Assembly: GCA_035641235.1 (NCBI GenBank)
Contig: DASQUP010000177.1
Location: 1-9,695, forward strand
Direction: 5' to 3'
DNA from: DASQUP01 sp035641235
GTDB lineage: Bacteria > Actinomycetota > CADDZG01 > WHSQ01
DNA: 9,695 nucleotides
Below are positions 1-6,416 of this stretch, piece after piece. The position numbers were made by a program, and so were the translations under genes. The notes under the pieces are model-generated. The model ran no database searches, was not told where the DNA came from, and saw nothing but the letters and a program-made list of their open reading frames with translations. The number at the start of each line of letters is the position of its first letter. Position 1 is the stretch's first letter.

Positions 1-1292
1 TCGGCGGTTCGGCGCGCCGTCGTCTCGTCGACGGCCTCCACCATGACTCTCACGAGTGGCTCGGTTCCAGACGCGCGCAGAAGCACGCGACCGTCGTCGC
101 CGAGTGCAGCTTCGGCATCGCGCACTTCCGCCCACACCGGCTCGGCGGACTGCAGAGCGCCGCGCGAGGCGACCGGGACGTTGATCAGCACCTGGGGAAA
201 CGTCTCGAACACATCGCTTAGCTCCGAGAGCGCCCGCTCCGAGGTTGCCACAATCTCAGCGAGCTTCATGCCCGTGAGAACACCGTCGCCGGTGGTGGAG
301 TGTTTGCCCCAGATGACGTGCCCCGACTGCTCACCTCCGAGGATCGCCCCTCGATCGGCCATAGCTTCCGCCACGTGTTTGTCTCCGACGGGCGCCGCGG
401 CCACCTCGATTCCCCGTTCCTTGAGAGCGTGGTGGAAACCCAGGTTTGTCATCACGGTGGTAACGACGAGGTTGTTCTTCAGCACTCCCGCCTCGTGCAT
501 CCGCAGCGCGGCCATTGCGATGATGCGGTCACCGTCGACCTCGTTCCCCTGCTCGTCCACAGCGAGAACTCTGTCCGCATCACCGTCGAACGCGAGCCCG
601 AGGTCCGCGGATTCCGCCACCACCGTGCGCGCCAGCTCGCCAAGTGAAGTGGAGCCGCAGTCGACGTTGATCCGGTGGCCGTCGGGCTCCGCATGCAGCG
701 CGATGACATCGGCTCCGGCGGCCGCGAGTGCTCGCGGCCCCGCCTCCCATGCGGCGCCGTACGCACAGTCGACGACAACCCGAAGGCCGTCCATCGACGC
801 CTCCATCGCTCCGAGCAGGTGCGCCAGATAACGATCGAGGGCGCCGTGAAGCGTCTGCGCGGTCCCCACTGCGTCTCCCGCCAAAAGATCTTCGAACTCC
901 GCCTCCATCAGTTCCTCGATGGCAAGCTCGGCCTCCGCGGAGATCTTCAGCCCTTCGTAGGAGAAGAATTTGATCCCGTTGTCCGGCACGGGGTTGTGGG
1001 AGGCCGAGATAACCCCTCCGGCGGCCGCTCCCTCGTCGATCGTCAGGAAGGCAACGGCGGGAGTCGGGAGGATCCCGGCGAGATGGACCTCGCATCCAGC
1101 CGAGCACAATCCGGCGACAAGAGCTCCCTCCAGCATCGGCCCCGAAACACGCGTGTCTCGACCAACGACAACGAGTCCCCCGTTGGGGGCAAGGACGCGG
1201 CCGGCGGCTCTGCCCAGCGTGAGGGTCAGGTCCGGCGTGAGCTCGGAGTTCGCCACGCCGCGGACCCCATCGGTTCCGAAAAGCCTGGTCAT
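1..1292 (-). CDS. glmM: Phosphoglucosamine mutase GlmM (3' end cut by window edge)
   Basis: Cytoplasmic enzyme that interconverts glucosamine-6-phosphate and glucosamine-1-phosphate, feeding UDP-GlcNAc and peptidoglycan synthesis. About 430 residues are visible. The ATG at 1290-1292 gives the family N-terminus MTRLFGTDGVRG. Landmarks in order are the active-site loop GGVISASHNP at about 92-101 with phospho-serine Ser98, the metal loop DGDADR with Asp236/238/240, the sugar-binding loop GGEQSGH at 319-325, and the phosphate-binding loop RASGTEP at 406-412. The frame is open throughout, and I checked it at the metal loop, the sugar loop and the phosphate loop. The family is usually about 445-450 residues, so only some 15-20 C-terminal residues lie outside the window. 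It is the third gene of a minus-strand run (mobA, DUF6457-like, glmM), 47 nt after the preceding stop. There is no clear SD. Phosphomannomutase relatives are less likely given the start and the GlmM-type loops. Confidence 0.96.
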   Translation of the reverse strand, partial: MTRLFGTDGVRGVANSELTPDLTLTLGRAAGRVLAPNGGLVVVGRDTRVSGPMLEGALVAGLCSAGCEVHLAGILPTPAVAFLTIDEGAAAGGVISASHNPVPDNGIKFFSYEGLKISAEAELAIEELMEAEFEDLLAGDAVGTAQTLHGALDRYLAHLLGAMEASMDGLRVVVDCAYGAAWEAGPRALAAAGADVIALHAEPDGHRINVDCGSTSLGELARTVVAESADLGLAFDGDADRVLAVDEQGNEVDGDRIIAMAALRMHEAGVLKNNLVVTTVMTNLGFHHALKERGIEVAAAPVGDKHVAEAMADRGAILGGEQSGHVIWGKHSTTGDGVLTGMKLAEIVATSERALSELSDVFETFPQVLINVPVASRGALQSAEPVWAEVRDAEAALGDDGRVLLRASGTEPLVRVMVEAVDETTARRTA

Positions 1293-1339
1293 GACCGCCG
1301 ATTCTGCCGTATCAGGGACAACCGGAGTACCCGAGGGTC

Positions 1340-1561
1340 CTAGGTCCGGTCTTCGAGCAGTCCCGACACCTTCGACATGACCTCCTCGGCGTCGGCTCCC
1401 GCGCCGACGGCGACACCTACGAGATAGGTCGTGACTGGAGCGGCTCGCCGTTCGATCCCGTGGGCCGCCTCGCGCGAGAGATCGAGCAGGCCGTCGATGT
1501 CGACGTCGTTCGGATCGATGCTCAACAACTCGCACAGCTCGTCAATCCACTCCTCGAACAC
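1340..1561 (-). CDS. Small DUF6457-like protein
   Basis: A 73-residue acidic protein. The start is GTG at 1559-1561, supported by the very strong SD GAGGAGGAG just upstream. The N-terminus reads MFEEWIDELCELL and is probably helical. Residues about 20-40 continue as a helix-like stretch (DIDGLLDLSREAAHGIERR), and residues 41-55 are a hydrophobic, small-residue stretch (APVTTYLVGVAVGAG). This matches my recollection of DUF6457, an uncharacterised domain found beside or fused to MobA-like nucleotidyltransferases in actinobacteria; that match is from memory. No catalytic motif is visible. The start lies inside the last codons of mobA (20-nt overlap), so the two are probably translationally coupled. 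A role as a partner or accessory of MobA is inference. The size and lack of motifs leave the function open. Confidence 0.78.
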   Translation of the reverse strand: MFEEWIDELCELLSIDPNDVDIDGLLDLSREAAHGIERRAAPVTTYLVGVAVGAGADAEEVMSKVSGLLEDRT

Positions 1562-2126
1562 GTTCCTCCTCCTCGATTAGTCTCTTGGCGGCGGTCACAT
1601 CATCCGGCGTATCACAGTCGCTCGAAGCGGACTCGTCCTCGATGCGAACAAGTTCCAGAGAAGCCACGGCTCTGTGCAGGGGCGCGCCGACCGAGGACGG
1701 CAGCTTCTTGAGCGCCGACCTGAGAGCGGCGCGCCGGTAGACCGCCAACAGGTACTGGTCCCGGCCGGAGCCGTCGACGGCAACGGCGCCGTCCGCGCCG
1801 CCCACCGAGGCGACAAGCCGCTCGACGACCGCGACGGAAACGAAGGGGAGGTCCGCCGCGAGCACCGCGACGTGCGGCGCCGATCCGGCGCCCAGGCCGG
1901 CCAGCAGGGCGTGCACAGGTCCGGATCGAGGGGGATCCTCGAGCAGCCAGGACACGTTTTCGAAGCCGGGGCGCTCGGGACCGACGACAACCGTCGAGCG
2001 CGCTCGGCGCGCCGCGGCAAGGGCCCTTTCGAGGAGGGTCTTGCCCCCGACTTCGATAAGCACCTTGTCGACCCCGCCGAACCTCCGGGCCCGCCCTCCC
2101 GCAAGCACGATCGCGTCGTATTCCAT
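1542..2126 (-). CDS. mobA: Molybdenum cofactor guanylyltransferase MobA
   Basis: A 194-residue cytoplasmic nucleotidyltransferase that transfers GMP from GTP to Mo-molybdopterin, giving the bis-MGD cofactor of DMSO-reductase-family enzymes. The N-terminal loop LAGGRARRFGGVDK (residues 8-21) is the MobA form LAGGxxxRxGxxDK rather than the GlmU/RmlA form. Other landmarks are the Mg-binding Asp in AADLPF (Asp92), the DPPRSGP loop (64-70), QYLLAVY (124-130) and the C-terminal DCDTPDD (170-176). The length is normal for MobA. The ATG at 2124-2126 has no SD upstream; an AT-rich TGTAAT lies at 2133-2138, suggesting a leaderless message. It leads a minus-strand run with the DUF6457-like gene and glmM. 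No other molybdopterin gene is in view, so a related NTP transferase such as MocA-like is possible, but the loop favours MobA. Confidence 0.88.
   Translation of the reverse strand: MEYDAIVLAGGRARRFGGVDKVLIEVGGKTLLERALAAARRARSTVVVGPERPGFENVSWLLEDPPRSGPVHALLAGLGAGSAPHVAVLAADLPFVSVAVVERLVASVGGADGAVAVDGSGRDQYLLAVYRRAALRSALKKLPSSVGAPLHRAVASLELVRIEDESASSDCDTPDDVTAAKRLIEEEERVRGVD
1566..1574 (-). promoter_or_regulatory. Strong SD that fixes the GTG start of the DUF6457-like gene
   Basis: On the minus strand GAGGAGGAG ends 4 nt before the GTG at 1561. It lies within the mobA C-terminus, where it encodes the run of Glu residues in LIEEEER, so one stretch serves as both coding sequence and ribosome binding site. 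This supports a real overlapping gene rather than a chance open frame. Confidence 0.75.
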
Positions 2127-2180
2127 GAGCCAATTACACAGCCAAACTCCGGTTCGGCGCGCCGTTTATAGGCTTGCCAT
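2127..2180. promoter_or_regulatory. Divergent intergenic promoter region (mobA / alcohol dehydrogenase)
   Basis: Only 54 bp separate the mobA ATG from the GTG of the alcohol dehydrogenase, and neither gene has an SD. On the minus strand TGTAAT (2133-2138) lies 6 nt before the mobA ATG. On the plus strand TTTATA (2165-2170) lies 10 nt before the GTG at 2181. Both placements fit -10 elements of leaderless transcripts, which are common in actinobacteria. I see no convincing -35 for either. The region also holds the palindromic CGGCGCGCCG. Confidence 0.4.
2150..2165. repeat. 16-bp exact repeat, second copy at 5-20
   Basis: CGGTTCGGCGCGCCGT occurs here, between the divergent genes, and again at 5-20 inside glmM. 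Its core GGCGCGCC also occurs at 1681, 1728, 2006, 3714, 6237 and 8373. The repeat may be chance in GC-rich DNA; no function is assigned. Confidence 0.35.
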
Positions 2181-3188
2181 GTGCGAGCGTGGGAAGTGCG
2201 GCGCCCGGGACCGATCGAGTCCGGCCCCCTGGAGTTCGTCGAGCGGCCGGTGCCCGAACCGGAGCCGAAGGAGATAAGGGTGCGCGTCTCGGCGTGCGGG
2301 GTATGCCGGACCGACCTCCACGTCGCGGAGGGCGACCTTCCCGTCGTCCGTCCCAATGTGATCCCCGGCCACGAGATCGTGGGGATCGTGGACGCCGCCG
2401 GTGCCGGTGCTACACGGTTCCCCGTCGGAGCGCGTGTTGGTGTCGCGTGGCTCCGCAAGACGTGTGGGGGATGTCGTTTCTGCACAGCGGGTCGGGAGAA
2501 CCTTTGCCTCGATCCGGATTTCACCGGGTGGACCGCAGACGGCGGATACGCACAGTTTGCGATCGTCGACGAGGAATATGCGTACGAAATCCCGGACGCG
2601 TTCGACGACGAGCATGCCGCGCCTTTGTTGTGCGCAGGGATCATCGGCTACCGGGCGTTGCGCCGGGCCGACCTCCCTCCCGGGGGCCGACTCGGCATCT
2701 ATGGATTCGGGGGCTCGGCTCACATCGCCACTCAGGTAGCAGTCTTTGAGGGCGCCGAGGTCTACGTGTTCACCCGCTCGGCTCGGGCGCGCAAACTGGC
2801 TGAAGAGCTGGGCGCACGGTGGACGGGTGACGGCTCCGGCCCACCTCCAACTCCCCTCGACGCGAGCATTCTCTTTGCGCCGGCAGGGACACTGGTGCCG
2901 GTTGCCCTCGAGCATCTCGACCGGGGGGGCAAGCTCGCGATCGCCGGAATACATCTCAGCACCATCCCGACGTTCGACTACCGGCGCCACCTCTTCGAGG
3001 AACGGGAGCTAAGAAGCGTCACCGCAAATACGCGCGCCGACGGACGTGAACTTCTCGAGGTCGCTGCGCGGATTCCGATCCGGACGACGACAACCCCGTT
3101 CTCCCTACACGAGGCCGACGTCGCCCTCACCGCTCTGGCGACCGGGGGCGTATCGGGCGCCGCCGTGCTCAGGGTTTCGGACGGATGA
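2181..3188 (+). CDS. Zinc-dependent alcohol dehydrogenase (MDR family, AdhA-like)
   Basis: A 335-residue medium-chain dehydrogenase that would interconvert an alcohol and an aldehyde using NAD(P). The N-terminal catalytic domain has zinc ligands Cys42 (in ACGVCRTD), His64-Glu65 (in PGHE) and probably Cys151. The structural-zinc lobe is complete, with Cys95, Cys98, Cys101 and Cys109 (CGGCRFCTAGRENLC). The Rossmann domain starts at about 171 with LGIYGFGGSAHIATQ, the GFGxSAH form typical of the subfamily described as zinc-binding alcohol dehydrogenase family (TIGR02822 type). The strand-2 end reads FTRSAR, with no acidic residue, which hints at NADP preference (inference). The later part, HLDRGGKLAIAGIHLSTIP and LRSVTANTRADGRELL, also fits this subfamily. 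The GTG at 2181 starts MRAWEV, typical of the family. An ATG two bases upstream is out of frame. The gene lies 30 nt before hemE on the same strand. The substrate cannot be read from the sequence. Confidence 0.92.
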   Translation: MRAWEVRRPGPIESGPLEFVERPVPEPEPKEIRVRVSACGVCRTDLHVAEGDLPVVRPNVIPGHEIVGIVDAAGAGATRFPVGARVGVAWLRKTCGGCRFCTAGRENLCLDPDFTGWTADGGYAQFAIVDEEYAYEIPDAFDDEHAAPLLCAGIIGYRALRRADLPPGGRLGIYGFGGSAHIATQVAVFEGAEVYVFTRSARARKLAEELGARWTGDGSGPPPTPLDASILFAPAGTLVPVALEHLDRGGKLAIAGIHLSTIPTFDYRRHLFEERELRSVTANTRADGRELLEVAARIPIRTTTTPFSLHEADVALTALATGGVSGAAVLRVSDG

Positions 3189-3218
3189 GAGACGGCGCCT
3201 TTACCCTGTGACCTACAT
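3189..3218 (+). promoter_or_regulatory. Possible promoter or leaderless start upstream of hemE
   Basis: The 30-nt gap has no SD before the hemE ATG. It contains TACCCT (3202-3207), which fits the actinobacterial -10 pattern TAnnnT and would put transcription start within a few bases of the ATG. No -35 is convincing. Either hemE has its own near-leaderless start or it is read through from the dehydrogenase gene. Confidence 0.3.
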
Positions 3219-4241
3219 ATGAACAAACGTTTCTTGACGGTGTGTCGCGGCGAGGTCTCCGATGTCACACCCGTATGGTTCATGCGCCAGGCCGGTCGCA
3301 GCCTTCCCGAATATCGCGCGCTCCGTGCGACGCACGACATCCTCAGTCTCTGCCGGACGCCGGATCTCGCCGCAGAAGTCACACTCCAACCGGTTCGACG
3401 ATTGGGCGTAGACGCGGCCATCTTGTTCAGCGACATCGTCGTCCCCCTCGAAGCAATGGGGGTCGGCTTGAAGATAGTGCCCGGAGTCGGACCGGTCATC
3501 GAGTCGCCTCTGACCGATGAGACCGGAATCGACGCGCTCGCTCCCTTGACGCCCGAGGAGGGTGTCCCGTACGTCCTCGAGACGATCGGCATCCTCCGCG
3601 GGGAGCTCGATGTCCCATTGATCGGCTTCGCCGGCGCTCCCTTCACCCTCGCGAGTTACCTGATCGAGGGCGGACCCTCCAAGAACCACGCTCGGGCGAA
3701 GGCTCTCATGTACGGCGCGCCGGCGGTCTGGCACCGCCTAATGGATGTACTCGCCGGTGCCATGCTCGAGTACTTGCGCGCCCAGGTGGACGCCGGCTGC
3801 CAGGCGATCCAGCTGTTCGATAGTTGGGCCGGCCATCTCGGACCAAAGGAATACGAGGACTTCGTCTTACCGGCAGTAAGGAGAATCCTCGGGGGACTGG
3901 AGGCGGCGGGCGTTCCGCGAATCGTCTTCGGGGTCACGACCGGAGAACTGCTGGGGCTGCTCGCGCAGTCGGGTGCCGACGTCGTCGGTGTGGACTGGCG
4001 GACGCCGCTGGACGTGGCCCGGACGCGCACCGGAGGATCCGTCATCCTCCAGGGAAACCTCGATCCGGCCGTCTGCCTGGCGCCGTGGGACACGGTGCGC
4101 TCACACGCCGGCGAGGTGCTCCAGCGGGGCGGCGGCCGGGGGCACGTCTTCAACCTCGGTCACGGCGTTCTCCCGGAAACCGACCCGGGCACTCTGCAGC
4201 GGCTTGTGGACTTCGTACACGAATGGAGGCCGAATGCCTGA
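3219..4241 (+). CDS. hemE: Uroporphyrinogen decarboxylase HemE
   Basis: A 340-residue cytoplasmic enzyme that removes four carboxyl groups from the acetate side chains of uroporphyrinogen III to give coproporphyrinogen III. The first family signature is PVWFMRQAGRSLPEYR (18-33), with substrate-binding Arg23 and Arg27. The catalytic Asp is Asp72 in LFSDIVVP. The second signature, GFAGAPFTLASYLIEGG (136-152), includes Tyr147. Further landmarks are Ser202 in LFDSWAG and His315 in NLGHGVLPETDP. All key residues are present and the length is normal. The AGRSLPEYR form, with Ser where many bacteria have Tyr, is one I associate with actinobacteria. It opens a block with cgoX and chdC; its last 8 nt overlap the cgoX start, implying coupled translation. 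Confidence 0.97.
   Translation: MNKRFLTVCRGEVSDVTPVWFMRQAGRSLPEYRALRATHDILSLCRTPDLAAEVTLQPVRRLGVDAAILFSDIVVPLEAMGVGLKIVPGVGPVIESPLTDETGIDALAPLTPEEGVPYVLETIGILRGELDVPLIGFAGAPFTLASYLIEGGPSKNHARAKALMYGAPAVWHRLMDVLAGAMLEYLRAQVDAGCQAIQLFDSWAGHLGPKEYEDFVLPAVRRILGGLEAAGVPRIVFGVTTGELLGLLAQSGADVVGVDWRTPLDVARTRTGGSVILQGNLDPAVCLAPWDTVRSHAGEVLQRGGGRGHVFNLGHGVLPETDPGTLQRLVDFVHEWRPNA
4225..4229 (+). promoter_or_regulatory. SD that fixes the start of cgoX
   Basis: GGAGG lies 4 nt before the ATG at 4234. The reading frame of cgoX is open back to 3973, but the upstream part is only a shadow of hemE. This SD, the ATG and the FAD-binding motif right after it place the true start at 4234. Confidence 0.7.
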
Positions 4242-5619
4242 GGGAACGCCGCGCGCAGTAGTGATTGGCGCCGGTATAACCGGGCTTGCCGCGGCGCGTG
4301 TTCTCGACCGAGACGGCGCCCTGGATGTGGTTGTGCTCGAGGCCACGGACCGGCCCGGAGGAAAGATTCGAACACTTGACGTCGACGGCGCTGCGGTCGA
4401 GGCCGGGCCCGACTGGTTCCTCACGACCAACCCTGCGGCCCTGGACCTCTGCCGGGACCTCGGCCTGGCCGACGACCTCGTTCGTCCTGTCACTGCCGGG
4501 GCGCGCATCTGGAGCGGTGGCCGGCTTGTTCCCTTCCCGACCGGCTTCGTGCGTGGAGTGCCGGCCTCTCCCCGTGCGCTGCTCAGGTGCCGGGGCCTCT
4601 CCCCCGCGGGGCGCCTTCGTGGCCTCGCCGACCTCTTCCTGCCCGGCCCTCTGTCGGGCCCCGATGTTTCCGTTGAGAAGTTCGTGCGCCGGAGGTTCGG
4701 GGCGCAGGTGCTGGAACGGATTGCGGATCCGATGTTCGGTGCCTCGCGTTCGGGGCGGACCTCCGAGCTCGGCCTGGCCGCGGCCGCTCCCGAGATCAAC
4801 GCGGCGGCTCGCTCCTCGCGCAGCGTCATGAGGGGCCTGATGGGGATGCAGGGACAATCCAGGACCCATCCCTTCGTGGGGTTGTCCGGGGGAATGGAGC
4901 GGCTCGTCGACCGTCTCACTAACTCTTTCGAGCGGACCACCCTTAGATGTAACGCGCCTGTACGAGCGATCCGGGCACTCGATGGACGCTACGAGGTAAC
5001 GACCGACGGCGAGACGCTGCACGCCGACGCAGTGATCGTGGCCCTTCCAGCGTATGCAGCACAGGAGGTCCTGAAGCCGCTCGACGGGAGCATGGCCGAT
5101 GCTCTCTCCCGCATCCGTTACTCGAGCACAGCCGTCGTTTCGTTTCTGTATCCGGGAGGATCCGTCCCCGCTCCACAAGGTGCCAGTGGTTGGCTTGTTC
5201 CAAGTTCGGAGAACGGTCTGCTGATTGCGTGCGCCTGGTACTCACGTAAATGGGCGCACGCCAGACCCAGGGGAGGCGGGGCAGTGATGCGCGGCTTCGC
5301 CGGCCGGACGGAGGGAGACCCGGCGCTAAGTCTGAGCGACTCGGATCTTTGCGAACGCCTCGCCGCCGAGATAGCTGCTGTGACGGGGACGACTGAATCC
5401 CCCATCGGCACATGGGTAACTCGCTGGGATCGGGCGCTACCCGTCTATTCGGTCGGGCACCTCGACTCTGTCAAAGAGATCGAAAGGGCATCAGCTCGCT
5501 TCCCCGGACTCGAAACCGCCGGCGCAGGGATTGGGGGGTCCGGTCTGCCGGATTGCATCTCGCAGGGTGAGGCGGCCGCGCGAAAGGCCATTGCCGCGGT
5601 CCGCAGGGGTGCGCACTAG
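4234..5619 (+). CDS. cgoX: Coproporphyrinogen III oxidase CgoX (HemY/HemG-type protoporphyrinogen oxidase)
   Basis: A 461-residue FAD enzyme that oxidises coproporphyrinogen III to coproporphyrin III by a six-electron, oxygen-dependent reaction; it is often annotated protoporphyrinogen oxidase (HemY or HemG). The dinucleotide-binding motif VVIGAGITGLAAARVL (9-24) has Gly12, Gly14 and Gly17, followed by the acidic ribose ligand Glu36 and DRPGGKIRT (39-47). Substrate-side motifs include EAGPDWFLT (56-64), FPTG (101-104) and GLSGGMERLVDRL (216-228). The C-terminal FAD motif is GAGIGGSGLPDCISQGEAAA (430-449). I see no signal peptide or membrane segment, consistent with a soluble actinobacterial enzyme. 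Placement between hemE and chdC favours coproporphyrinogen rather than protoporphyrinogen as substrate; that step is inference from context. The gap to chdC is 33 nt. Confidence 0.94.
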   Translation: MPEGTPRAVVIGAGITGLAAARVLDRDGALDVVVLEATDRPGGKIRTLDVDGAAVEAGPDWFLTTNPAALDLCRDLGLADDLVRPVTAGARIWSGGRLVPFPTGFVRGVPASPRALLRCRGLSPAGRLRGLADLFLPGPLSGPDVSVEKFVRRRFGAQVLERIADPMFGASRSGRTSELGLAAAAPEINAAARSSRSVMRGLMGMQGQSRTHPFVGLSGGMERLVDRLTNSFERTTLRCNAPVRAIRALDGRYEVTTDGETLHADAVIVALPAYAAQEVLKPLDGSMADALSRIRYSSTAVVSFLYPGGSVPAPQGASGWLVPSSENGLLIACAWYSRKWAHARPRGGGAVMRGFAGRTEGDPALSLSDSDLCERLAAEIAAVTGTTESPIGTWVTRWDRALPVYSVGHLDSVKEIERASARFPGLETAGAGIGGSGLPDCISQGEAAARKAIAAVRRGAH

Positions 5620-5636
5620 GCTCTGTGGCAAAACCC

Positions 5637-5645
5637 GAGGAAGGA
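5637..5645 (+). promoter_or_regulatory. SD of chdC
   Basis: GAGGAAGGA ends 7 nt before the ATG at 5653. It is one of the clearest SD sites in the window, in contrast to the apparently SD-less hemE. Confidence 0.65.
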
Positions 5646-5652
5646 TTGTCAA

Positions 5653-6321
5653 ATGAGTGAGGAGACCATCTACGTCGCGTATCCGGTTTTCCGGGCGGAC
5701 CCCGACCGGCTCGCCTCCGTCGACCGGACCGTCGCCGCCAAGGAGATCGCGGCCCTGCTCGATAGCTTCGGCGGGCGAGTTGAGAACAGGGGCATCTATT
5801 CGACCGCCGGCTTCACGGCCCACGCCGACCTCATGTTCTGGTGGATCGGTCCCTCGGCCGACGATCTCCAAGACGTCATGACCGCCTTCCGGCAAACCGA
5901 GGTTGGCCGGGCCCTCGAGCACACCGAGGTGTTCCTCGGCCTCGTCCAGCCGGCGGAGTTCGCCCCCGACCACCGGCCGTCCTTCGTAGCCGGAAAGGAC
6001 CCACTCAAGTACCTGTGCGTGTACCCGTTCGTCCGGACCCCGGAGTGGTACCTGCTCGAGCCGTCGGAGAGGGCGAAGCTCCTCCGCGAGCACGGCGAGG
6101 CGGCCCGATCGTTCTCCGATGTGCAGGCCAACACGACGATGGCCTTCGGCCTGGGCGACTGGGAGTGGATCCTGGCTTTCGAGGCAGAGTCCCCCGTTCG
6201 GATCGTCGAACTGATCCGCCAGTTGCGGGCCACGGAGGCGCGCCGGTACACGAAGGTCGAGATCCCGTTTGTAACCGGGATCAGAAAGCCCATTGAGGCC
6301 GCCATCGCCGATCTCCCCTAG
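5653..6321 (+). CDS. chdC: Coproheme decarboxylase ChdC (HemQ, chlorite dismutase superfamily)
   Basis: A 222-residue enzyme that oxidatively decarboxylates two propionates of coproheme to give heme b, the last step of the coproporphyrin-dependent pathway. It belongs to the dimeric alpha-beta barrel (Cld/HemQ) superfamily. The hallmark segment KYLCVYPFVRTPEWYLLEPSER spans 119-140. I map catalytic Tyr124 (in VYPFVR), proximal heme ligand His147 (in REHGEAAR) and distal His107 (in DHRPSF). The spacings (17 and 23 residues) equal those I recall for Corynebacterium diphtheriae ChdC His118/Tyr135/His158, so this is the actinobacterial type that uses a distal His. FGLGDWEWILAFEA (165-178) and RATEARRYTKVEIPFVTG (192-209) are further family stretches. 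True chlorite dismutase is unlikely: the Tyr is present and the gene sits with hemE and cgoX. Confidence 0.95.
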   Translation: MSEETIYVAYPVFRADPDRLASVDRTVAAKEIAALLDSFGGRVENRGIYSTAGFTAHADLMFWWIGPSADDLQDVMTAFRQTEVGRALEHTEVFLGLVQPAEFAPDHRPSFVAGKDPLKYLCVYPFVRTPEWYLLEPSERAKLLREHGEAARSFSDVQANTTMAFGLGDWEWILAFEAESPVRIVELIRQLRATEARRYTKVEIPFVTGIRKPIEAAIADLP

Positions 6322-6391
6322 CGGATCGCCGGTACGTAATTCCTCGTATTTCAGGGGCCCCCGCGGCATCCCGAAGTAAACGCATAAGAGT

Positions 6392-6411
6392 CTCTTCGTC
6401 CGGATGAAGGG
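6392..6411 (+). promoter_or_regulatory. Dyad overlapping the SD of the GGDEF-EAL gene
   Basis: CTTCGTCC and GGATGAAG (6394-6409) form a dyad with no spacer: seven Watson-Crick pairs and one G-T. A T-G and then a C-G pair extend it to 6392-6411. The right arm contains AAGG, the only SD-like sequence before the GTG at 6417. In RNA the stem would need to open a few central bases for a loop, and it would then mask the ribosome site; in DNA it could be an operator. The rest of the 95-bp gap from 6322 shows only GGGGCCCC (6354-6361) and no clear promoter or terminator. Confidence 0.4.
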
Positions 6412-6416
6412 TCGCG

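Noticed and set aside
43..1380. Several long plus-strand open frames opposite glmM (for example 43-831 and 675-1343).
   Set aside because: Low-complexity Arg/Ser/Pro-rich translations typical of antisense frames in GC-rich DNA; glmM on the minus strand accounts for the region.
1595..2990. Long minus-strand open frames (1595-2644 and 2166-2990) across mobA and the dehydrogenase.
   Set aside because: They overlap well-supported genes on either strand, carry no recognisable motif, and have shadow-type composition.
3973..4233. N-terminal extension of the cgoX frame upstream of 4234.
   Set aside because: It is a shadow of hemE in another frame. The SD, the ATG at 4234 and the FAD motif show the true start.
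6354..6361. GGGGCCCC in the gap after chdC as a terminator stem.
   Set aside because: Only four base pairs with no room for a loop and no T-tract; too weak to call.
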